Shown piece by piece: positions 57,848 through 64,000 of a DNA stretch of 64,000 nt (positions are counted from its first letter, which is position 1; the number at the start of each line of letters is the position of its first letter). This stretch comes from Kitasatospora sp. MMS16-BH015 (GTDB taxonomy: Bacteria; Actinomycetota; Actinomycetes; Streptomycetales; Streptomycetaceae). The stretch is taken from contig NZ_CP025394.1 of NCBI RefSeq assembly GCF_002943525.1, forward strand, positions 1,054,001 to 1,118,000. Direction: 5' to 3'. The notes beneath the pieces were generated by a model, which was not told where the DNA came from, did not search any database, and saw only the letters and a program-made list of their open reading frames with translations. A program made the position numbers and the translations under genes.

Positions 57848-59080
57848 TTGCGCGCCCTCATGCCCGCAACTCGCAAGGCAGCCCTGGCTGTTACCGGCGC
57901 AGCCACCCTGGCCCTGGCCACCCTGGCCACCGCCGCCCCGGCCGACGCCCAAGCCACCCCGCACGTCTACTCCAAGGGCGGCACGTCCTGGGTCCGCGCC
58001 TGCGACACCCTCGCCAAGGGCGACACCGTGGCCTGCAACGCGCTCAAGGTCGTCAGCAACAAGGGCGGCACCGTGCCCGCCGCCGCTCCTTCCGGCCTGG
58101 GCCCGGCCGACCTGCTGAGCGCCTACAACCTGCCCGCGAACGGCGGCGCCGGCCAGACCATCGCGATCGTGGACGCCTACGACGACCCGAACGCCGAGGC
58201 CGACATGAACGCCTACCGCGCGGCGTACGGCCTGCCCTCCTGCACCACCGCGAGCGGCTGCTTCAAGAAGCTGGACCAGAACGGCGGCACCAAGTACCCG
58301 CGTGCCAACAGCAGTTGGGCCGGTGAGATATCCCTGGACCTGGACATGGTCTCGGCGATCGCCCCCAACGCCCACGTCATCCTGGTCGAGGCCTCCAGCG
58401 CCTCCCAGACCGCGCTCGGCACCGGCCTGAACACCGCCGTCGCCAAGGGTGCCAAGTTCGTGTCCAACAGCTACGGCGGCGCCGAATCCGCCGGCGACAC
58501 CAGCTACGACTCCAGCTATTTCAACCACCCCGGCGTGGTCATCACCGTCTCGGCCGGTGACTCCGCCTACGGCGCCCAGTACCCCGCTGCCTCGAAGTAC
58601 GTCACCGCCGTCGGCGGCACCGCCCTCAAGCGCGACTCGAGCGCCCGTGGCTGGAACGAGTCGGTCTGGTACACCAACTCCACGGAGGGCACCGGCTCCG
58701 GCTGCTCGGCCTACGACGCCAAGCCCACCTGGCAGAAGGACAGCGGCTGCGCCAAGCGCACCATCTCGGACGTCTCGGCCGTGGCCGACCCGGCCACCGG
58801 CGTCGCGGTCTACCAGACCTACGGCGGCTCCGGCTGGGCCGTGTACGGCGGCACCTCCGCCTCCTCCCCGATCATCGCCTCGGTCTACGCGCTGGCGGGC
58901 ACCCCGTCCGCGGGCAGCTACCCGGCCTCGTTCCCGTACGCCCACACGGCCTCGCTGTACGACGTGACCACGGGCTCCAACGGCTCCTGCTCGCCGACCT
59001 ACCTCTGCACCGCGGGCGCCGGCTACGACGGCCCGACCGGCCTCGGCACCCCGAACGGCACCGCCGCCTTCACCGGCTGA
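57848..59080 (+). CDS. Secreted S53 (sedolisin-like) serine-carboxyl protease
   Basis: A 410-residue protein. The start is TTG 57848: AGGAGG sits 7 nt upstream, whereas ATG 57860 is 19 nt away. Signal peptide (ending AAPADAQA). Sedolisin features: GEISLDLDM (catalytic Glu and Asp at about residues 160 and 164), SAGDSAYGAQYPAAS (oxyanion Asp) and the nucleophile Ser in GGTSASSP at about 336. It lacks the large propeptide of secreted sedolisins; only about 55 residues precede the protease domain. Several Cys pairs are likely. Extracellular, probably acid-active by family. Confidence 0.85.
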   Translation: MRALMPATRKAALAVTGAATLALATLATAAPADAQATPHVYSKGGTSWVRACDTLAKGDTVACNALKVVSNKGGTVPAAAPSGLGPADLLSAYNLPANGGAGQTIAIVDAYDDPNAEADMNAYRAAYGLPSCTTASGCFKKLDQNGGTKYPRANSSWAGEISLDLDMVSAIAPNAHVILVEASSASQTALGTGLNTAVAKGAKFVSNSYGGAESAGDTSYDSSYFNHPGVVITVSAGDSAYGAQYPAASKYVTAVGGTALKRDSSARGWNESVWYTNSTEGTGSGCSAYDAKPTWQKDSGCAKRTISDVSAVADPATGVAVYQTYGGSGWAVYGGTSASSPIIASVYALAGTPSAGSYPASFPYAHTASLYDVTTGSNGSCSPTYLCTAGAGYDGPTGLGTPNGTAAFTG

Positions 59081-59103
59081 CCCCACCCCCACGCCCCCAC
59101 CCC

Positions 59104-59135
59104 GGCCCGCCCCTCCCCACCCGGAGGGGCGGGCC
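59104..59135 (+). terminator. Terminator after the S53 protease gene
   Basis: Perfect 13-bp stem GGCCCGCCCCTCC (59104-59116) with 59123-59135, 6-nt loop, starting 23 nt after the stop codon. Confidence 0.8.
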
Positions 59136-59276
59136 GCCGGCTTTCACCCCCCGTTCTCACCTCCCCGTTCTCACCCCTCGCCCAGCCCCACGTGCCCAAG
59201 CTGTGCCCACCGGTTCACCAGGTGAATGAGAACCCCGCAAACCGCCCCCACACGTTCCACCCACGTCCGGCGGGTG

Positions 59277-60749
59277 CTACGCCTCGGCGGCGGCGCTGAG
59301 CGGAGCCGCGAGCTCCTCCAGGCTGCGGGCTTCGGCCTTCACGCCGATCGCGGCCTCGACCAGACCGGCCGCGACCATCAGGGTCGCGCCGATGCAGAAG
59401 GCGAGCGTGGTGTCGGCCGGACGGCCGCTGCCGACCAGGCCGTTGAAGAGCAGTGGGCCGGTGATCCCGCCGAGGGCCGTGCCGACGGCGTAGAAGAAGG
59501 CGATGCACAGCGCGCGGATCTCCAGCGGGAAGACCTCGCTGACCGTCAGGTACGCGGAGCTGGCCCCGGCCGAGGCGAAGAACAGCACCGCCGTCCAGCA
59601 GGCGGTCATCGAGACGGCGCTCAGCGCGCCCGCTTGGAAGAGCGCGGCGGTGCCGAAGAGCAGCAGCCCGGAGAGCACGTAGGTGCCGGCGATCATGGGC
59701 CGGCGGCCGACGGTGTCGAAGAACCGCCCGAGCAGGACCGGGCCGCAGAAGTTGCCGAGGGCGATCACCACGAAGTAGTAGCCGGTGCTTCCGTTGGGCA
59801 CCTGGAAGAAGGTGGTCAGGATCACCGCGTACCCGAAGGTGACCGCGTTGTAGAGGAAGGCCTGCCCAACGAAGAGCGACAGGCCCAGCACCGTGCGCCG
59901 GGGGTAGGTGCGCAGCACCGTCCGGGCCACCGTCCCGAAGCCGATCTCCGCCCTGGGCCGGATCGTCACGCTGCCCTCCGGCGCGGGCAGCTCGCGGCCG
60001 GTCTCCTCGGTGACGGCCCGTTCGATCCCGGCGACCAGGTCCTCGGCCTCCTGCGCCCGGCCGTGGGTGAAGAGCCAGCGCGGGCTCTCGGGCACGTGGC
60101 GGCGCACCAGCAGGATGGCCAGCCCCAGCACCACCCCGATCGCGAAGGCCAGCCGCCAGCCGAGGTCGGTGGCGAAGAGGGCGGTGTTCAGCAGCAGGAT
60201 CGAGGCCAGCGACCCGACGGCCGCGCCGATCCAGAACGTGCCGTTGATGATCAGGTCGATCCGCCCGCGCAGCCGGGCCGGGATCAGCTCGTCGATCGCC
60301 GAATTGATGGCCGCGTACTCGCCGCCGATGCCGAGGCCCGTCGCGAACCGGCAGAGGAAGAAGAACCAGGCCGTCCAGGAGAGCGCCGTGACGGCGGTGG
60401 CCGCCAGGTAGACGCCCAGCGTCACCATGAACAGCCGCTTGCGGCCGTACCGGTCGGCGAGCCGGCCGCAGACCAGCGCACCGCAGCAGGCCCCGGCCAC
60501 GTACAGGGCCGCGGCCCAAGTGGTCACCTGGGTGGCGGAGATGTCGATCCCGCTGCCGTGCTCGGCCAGCCGGCCGGCGATGTTGCCGATGACGGTGACC
60601 TCCAGGCCGTCCAGGATCCAGACGGTGCCCAGGCCGATCACGATCCGCCAGTGCCAGCGCGACCAGGGCAGCCGGTCGAGCCTGGCCGGCACCTGGGTGC
60701 GGATCACCCCACCCGCTCCGCTTCCGTCCTCGACCGTGCTCGGCATCAT
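59277..60749 (-). CDS. MFS transporter, sugar-porter/niacin-type
   Basis: A 490-residue membrane protein; ATG 60749 follows GGAGGGG. Twelve transmembrane segments. Characteristic motifs are GRLADRYGRKRLFM (loop 2-3), PESPRWLFTHGR after helix 6 (sugar-porter signature) and FFDTVGRRPMIAG (loop 8-9). The N-terminal IVIGLGTVWILDGLEVTVIG, with Asp in helix 1, suits proton-coupled substrates of the aromatic-acid/sugar group. Substrate unknown. Confidence 0.85.
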   Translation of the reverse strand: MMPSTVEDGSGAGGVIRTQVPARLDRLPWSRWHWRIVIGLGTVWILDGLEVTVIGNIAGRLAEHGSGIDISATQVTTWAAALYVAGACCGALVCGRLADRYGRKRLFMVTLGVYLAATAVTALSWTAWFFFLCRFATGLGIGGEYAAINSAIDELIPARLRGRIDLIINGTFWIGAAVGSLASILLLNTALFATDLGWRLAFAIGVVLGLAILLVRRHVPESPRWLFTHGRAQEAEDLVAGIERAVTEETGRELPAPEGSVTIRPRAEIGFGTVARTVLRTYPRRTVLGLSLFVGQAFLYNAVTFGYAVILTTFFQVPNGSTGYYFVVIALGNFCGPVLLGRFFDTVGRRPMIAGTYVLSGLLLFGTAALFQAGALSAVSMTACWTAVLFFASAGASSAYLTVSEVFPLEIRALCIAFFYAVGTALGGITGPLLFNGLVGSGRPADTTLAFCIGATLMVAAGLVEAAIGVKAEARSLEELAAPLSAAAEA

Positions 60750-60925
60750 GCGACCCCTCCGTCCCTCGGCAGCCGGTCCGGATCCCCCGCACCCGAAGCG
60801 GGGCGGCCGACGGTCCCCCGTCTGCCCCGCTCCCGGCCATCGACACCCGCCCCGGCCGGACTGCCTCGGCCGGCCCGCGCCCGGAGGGCCGGTTTGCCCG
60901 CCCTCGGCGCGGACACACGCCTTCC

Positions 60926-61195
60926 ATGAGACGGACAACTTCGGTCATCCTCCTGCTGGCCAACGCGGCCGCCCTCGTCCTGGGCATCTGGATCGTGCTG
61001 GACCTGGTCGGCGCCCACCAGGACAAGGCGGTGGTCAGCTGGTTCCACAGCGCGGCCGACTGGCTGGCCGCCTGGTCCCGGGGCCTGTTCTCGGTCTCCA
61101 GCCACGTGGGGCAGGTGCTGCTGGACTACGGCCTGCCGGCCCTCGTCTACCTCCTGATCGGCAACCTCCTCACTCGCAGCCGGGTGCTCCGCTAG
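60926..61195 (+). CDS. Small membrane protein (89 aa)
   Basis: ATG 60926; no good ribosome site is seen. Two hydrophobic segments, at about residues 7-28 (VILLLANAAALVLGIWIVL) and 62-82 (VLLDYGLPALVYLLIGNLL), with a short soluble linker containing WFHSAADWLAAWSRG. It ends in a basic tail. Widespread small membrane proteins of this kind in Streptomyces have unknown function. The stop lies 6 bp from the convergent permease stop. Confidence 0.6.
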   Translation: MRRTTSVILLLANAAALVLGIWIVLDLVGAHQDKAVVSWFHSAADWLAAWSRGLFSVSSHVGQVLLDYGLPALVYLLIGNLLTRSRVLR

Positions 61196-61201
61196 GGCCG
61201 T

Positions 61202-62542
61202 CTAGGCCCGGCCCGAGGCCTTCTGGGTGCGGCGGGCCAGCGAGTCGATCACCACGGCCGCGAGCAGCACCGCACCGGTGATCATGAACTGGATGGCGTT
61301 GCTCAGCCCCTGGATGTTCATGCCCGACTGGATCGAGCCGATCACCAGGGCGCCGAGCAGGGCCGACCAGGTCGAGCCCCGGCCGCCGAAGAGACTGGTG
61401 CCGCCGATGACGGCGGCGGCGATCGCGTTCATCAGCAGGTTGCCGCCGCCCGAGGTCTGGCTGGCCGACTGGATCTGCGCGGCGAGGAAGAGGCCGCCGA
61501 CGGCCGCCATGGTGGAGCAGATCGCGAAGACCGACATCCGCACCCAGGGCACGTTGATGCCGGCCCGGCGGGCGCCCTCGATGTTGCCGCCCAGCGCGAA
61601 GACCTTGCGCCCGTAAGCCGTGCGGCGCAGCACGAAGTCGAGCACCACCACGAAGACCAGGAAGACCAGCAGGGCCAGCGGCAGCCCCTTGTACTGGTTC
61701 AGGGTGTAGGCGGCCAGGAAGGCCACCACGGCCAGCACCGCCGTGCGCAGCACGATGTCGCTGACCGTCCGGTACGGCACTCCGGCGGCCTTGCGCCGCC
61801 GGGTGTCCACCAGGGCCGCGCCGGCGAACAGCACCACGGCCGCCGCGGCCAGCCCGTAGGCGGCGATCTGCTGCCCGTAGATGGTGGAGTAGAGCCGCGA
61901 GACGATGTCCTTGCCGCTCAGGTTGACGGTGCCGTTCGCGCCGAGCACCTGGAGCATCAGGCCGTTCCAGCCCAGGTTGCCGGCCAGGGTGACCACGAAG
62001 GCCGGCACCCCGATCCGGGCGAAGAAGAAGCCGTGCACCAGGCCGACCACGGTGCCGCCGAGGATCGCGCAGATCAGCGCCACCCACTGGTTGACCCCGT
62101 GCGTCACGTCCATCACCGCGAAGATCGCCGCGCAGAGGCCGCTGACCGAGCCGACCGAGAGGTCGATCTCGCCGAGCAGCAGCACGAAGACCACGCCGAT
62201 CGCGATCAGGCCGGTGCCGACGATCTGCTGGGAGAGGTTGGAGAGGTTCTGGGCCGAGAGGAAGCTGCTGTTGAGGCTGCCGAAGACGGCCCAGATCACG
62301 ATCAGGGCCAGCACCACCGGCAGCGAGCCGAGCTCACCGCTGGTGACCCGGCGGCGGAACTCCACCAGGTAGCCCTTGAGGCCCTCCTGGCGGACGATCA
62401 GCCGGGGGTCCACCGCCTGGGCGGCCCCGGCCGCCACCGGCACCGGGGCGTTGACCCCGCCGGTGGGCATCGAGTCCTCCGGCAGGTGCTTGCGGCCGCC
62501 CTCGTACCGGCCCTCCCCCTGCGGGGTCTGGTCGTCGGTCAC
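61202..62542 (-). CDS. ABC sugar permease (XylH/RbsC type)
   Basis: A 446-residue membrane protein; GTG 62542 overlaps the ATPase stop (GTGA). It has a hydrophilic N-terminus (about 60 residues), then about ten membrane segments. The loop GEIDLSVGSVSGLCAAIFAV and the RAGINVPWVRMS segment (landmarks), and the late GGTSLFGGRGSTWSALLGAL, are typical of carbohydrate uptake type 2 permeases for xylose or ribose. The ATPase and binding-protein genes lie upstream in one operon. Confidence 0.9.
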   Translation of the reverse strand: MTDDQTPQGEGRYEGGRKHLPEDSMPTGGVNAPVPVAAGAAQAVDPRLIVRQEGLKGYLVEFRRRVTSGELGSLPVVLALIVIWAVFGSLNSSFLSAQNLSNLSQQIVGTGLIAIGVVFVLLLGEIDLSVGSVSGLCAAIFAVMDVTHGVNQWVALICAILGGTVVGLVHGFFFARIGVPAFVVTLAGNLGWNGLMLQVLGANGTVNLSGKDIVSRLYSTIYGQQIAAYGLAAAAVVLFAGAALVDTRRRKAAGVPYRTVSDIVLRTAVLAVVAFLAAYTLNQYKGLPLALLVFLVFVVVLDFVLRRTAYGRKVFALGGNIEGARRAGINVPWVRMSVFAICSTMAAVGGLFLAAQIQSASQTSGGGNLLMNAIAAAVIGGTSLFGGRGSTWSALLGALVIGSIQSGMNIQGLSNAIQFMITGAVLLAAVVIDSLARRTQKASGRA

Positions 62543-63324
62543 CGCTCACCCTCCGCGCCACGGGCCTTCCGGCGGGTCACGGCGTTGTCCGTGGCGCCGG
62601 TGATGGCCGAGATGATCTCTTCCTGGCTGGTCGCCCGGCGCTCGAAGACGCCGTTGTTGCGACCGAGCCGCAGCACCGCGACGCGGTCGGCGACCGCCAT
62701 CACGTCGGCCATGTTGTGGCTGATCAGGATCACCCCGAGGCCCTGGTCGCGGAGCCGCTCGACCAGGTCGAGCACCTGGGCGGTCTGCTCGACGCCGAGG
62801 GCGGCGGTCGGCTCGTCGAGGATGACCACCCTCGGCGAGCCGATCAGCGAGCGGGCGATCGCCACCACCTGGCGCTGGCCGCCGGAGAGCGAGGCGATCG
62901 GGATGCGCACGCTGGGGATCCGGATCGACAGCGTGTCGAGCAGGGTCCGGGAGCGCTTCTCCATCGCGACCTCGTCCAGGATGCCGAATCGCTTGAGCTC
63001 CCGGCCGAGGAAGAGGTTGCCCACCACGTCCAGGTTGTCGCAGAGCGCGAGGTCCTGGTAGACCGTGGCCACCCCGAGCTGCTGGGCGTCCTGCGGGCGG
63101 TGGATGGTGACCGGGCGACCCTCCCACTCGATCTCCCCGGCGTCCGGCTGGTTGACCCCGGCGATGGTCTTCACCAGGGTCGACTTGCCGGCGCCGTTGT
63201 CGCCCACCAGGGCGACCACCTCGCCGGCGTGCACCTCCAGCTCGATGTCGGTCAGCGCCTGGACGGCGCCGAACCGTTTGGAGACCCCGCGCAGGGCCAG
63301 GACCGGGGCGGCTGCGGTCGACAC
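62539..63324 (-). CDS. ABC sugar importer ATPase (single-domain, XylG-like)
   Basis: A 261-residue ATPase starting GTG 63324. Walker A GDNGAGKST, Q-loop in TVYQDLALCDNL, signature LSGGQRQ, Walker B VVILDEPTAALG and H-loop in LISHNMADV are all present. Unlike most CUT2 ATPases it has a single nucleotide-binding domain; two copies would form the active dimer. It lies 15 bp after the binding-protein gene and overlaps the permease gene (GTGA). Confidence 0.92.
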   Translation of the reverse strand: MSTAAAPVLALRGVSKRFGAVQALTDIELEVHAGEVVALVGDNGAGKSTLVKTIAGVNQPDAGEIEWEGRPVTIHRPQDAQQLGVATVYQDLALCDNLDVVGNLFLGRELKRFGILDEVAMEKRSRTLLDTLSIRIPSVRIPIASLSGGQRQVVAIARSLIGSPRVVILDEPTAALGVEQTAQVLDLVERLRDQGLGVILISHNMADVMAVADRVAVLRLGRNNGVFERRATSQEEIISAITGATDNAVTRRKARGAEGER

Positions 63325-63339
63325 CTCGTCAGCCCCGGG

Positions 63340-64000
63340 TCACTTCACGCCGGCGGCGGTGCAGGCCGCGGCGAAGTCCGGGGTGCAGATCTGGGCGACG
63401 GTGTAGAGGCCGTCCTTGACCACGGTGGTCATGATGTTGGTCTTGTCCAGCACGATCGGGGTGATCAGGTTGGACTTGACCGTGGTGCCGCTGCCGCTGG
63501 TCGCGGTGGTCGGCGCCACCGAGGAGTCCAGCGCGGTGCCGTTGCCGAGGTTGACCGCCATGGTGGCCGCCGTCTCCGCCTCCGGCTTGTACGGCTTGTA
63601 GATCGACATGGTCTGGGTGCCCGCCACGATCCGCTGCACGGCGTCCAGTTGGGCGTCCTGACCGGTCAGCGGCACGCTCAGGTTGGCGGCCTTCAGCGCG
63701 GTCGCGATGCCGGCGGCCATCCCGTCGTTCGCCGAGTAGACGCCGACCACGCTCGGCCCGCTGATCGCGGTGATCGCGGCGGCGGCCTCCTGGTTGGCGT
63801 TGTTCGGGTCCCAGTTCGGGGTGTCGTACTCCTTGCCGATGGTCAGCTTGCCGTCGATCGCACTGTGCGCGCCCGCCTTGAACTGGCCGGCGTTCGGGTC
63901 GGTGGGCGAGCCGTTGATCATGATGATCTTGCCGCTGCCGGCCTTGCTGCCGACCGCCGTCACCAGGGCCTGGCCCTGCAGCTGGCCGACCTTGTTGTTG
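63340..64000 (-). CDS. ABC sugar-binding protein (XylF-like), partial
   Basis: Only the C-terminal about 220 residues are in the window; the gene begins beyond 64000. KIIMINGSPTDPNAGQFKAGAHS, VGVYSANDGMAAGIATALK and VPLTGQDAQLDAVQRIVAGTQTMSIYKPYKPEAE (landmarks) match periplasmic binding protein type 1 of xylose type. It ends TPDFAAACTAAGVK. It heads the operon binding protein-ATPase-permease. Confidence 0.88.
   Translation of the reverse strand, partial: NNKVGQLQGQALVTAVGSKAGSGKIIMINGSPTDPNAGQFKAGAHSAIDGKLTIGKEYDTPNWDPNNANQEAAAAITAISGPSVVGVYSANDGMAAGIATALKAANLSVPLTGQDAQLDAVQRIVAGTQTMSIYKPYKPEAETAATMAVNLGNGTALDSSVAPTTATSGSGTTVKSNLITPIVLDKTNIMTTVVKDGLYTVAQICTPDFAAACTAAGVK

Overview
This 64 kb window comes from a very GC-rich actinomycete. 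The frequent GTG starts, the 4-base ATGA/GTGA stop-start overlaps, the Streptomyces-type secreted proteases and a geranyl diphosphate C-methyltransferase all point to Streptomycetaceae (Streptomyces or Kitasatospora type). I saw no rRNA, tRNA, CRISPR array, transposase or prophage genes.

Region 1 (1-11.9 kb). The 3' part of an isopropylmalate/homocitrate-synthase-like gene is coupled to a YrdC-like gene. Convergent to them are two coupled, paralogous secreted proteins of unknown function. Next come a BlaI-type repressor with an M56 membrane peptidase, a secreted sialidase-fold protein with a TTA codon in its signal peptide, a large CHAT (caspase-like) protein and a flavodoxin-fold reductase.

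Region 2 (11.9-15.0 kb) is the most unusual part. It has a subtilase of the cyanobactin PatA/PatG type, a separate protein that looks like the PatG C-terminal domain, two Cys-rich peptides that share an N-terminal PGF motif but have different Cys-rich cores, and a small GGCERR protein. No YcaO, prenyltransferase or radical-SAM gene is present. I read it as an uncharacterised peptide-maturation system.

Region 3 (15.1-24 kb) is a galactoside-utilisation locus. A GH36 alpha-galactosidase diverges from a ROK repressor across a 35-bp AT-rich inverted repeat. An ABC importer (binding protein and two permeases) and a GH35 beta-galactosidase follow.

Region 4 (24-31.7 kb) is mixed: a membrane protein, a chloramphenicol-phosphotransferase-like kinase, two adjacent DnaN (sliding clamp) paralogs, a regulator fusing an IS30-like HTH to a MarR-like domain and divergent from a DUF4097 protein, and a KUP potassium transporter reduced to a pseudogene by an internal deletion.

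Region 5 (31.7-39 kb) has a terpenoid flavour. Two divergent IspH/LytB-like paralogs flank an AraC-type regulator, a hydrolase and a TPR regulator. Next to the second is a GPP 2-C-methyltransferase with no terpene synthase in the window.

Region 6 (39-54.6 kb) is dominated by one minus-strand gene of about 14.7 kb. It encodes a secreted, LPHTG-anchored surface protein of about 4908 residues with 23 near-identical DUF11-type repeats. A small membrane-anchored single-domain relative is divergent from it.

Region 7 (54.9-64 kb) holds two divergent secreted proteases (M4 thermolysin-like and S53 sedolisin-like), an MFS transporter, a small membrane protein, and a xylose/ribose-type ABC importer whose binding protein runs off the window.

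All identifications come from reading motifs and gene order; no database search was run.
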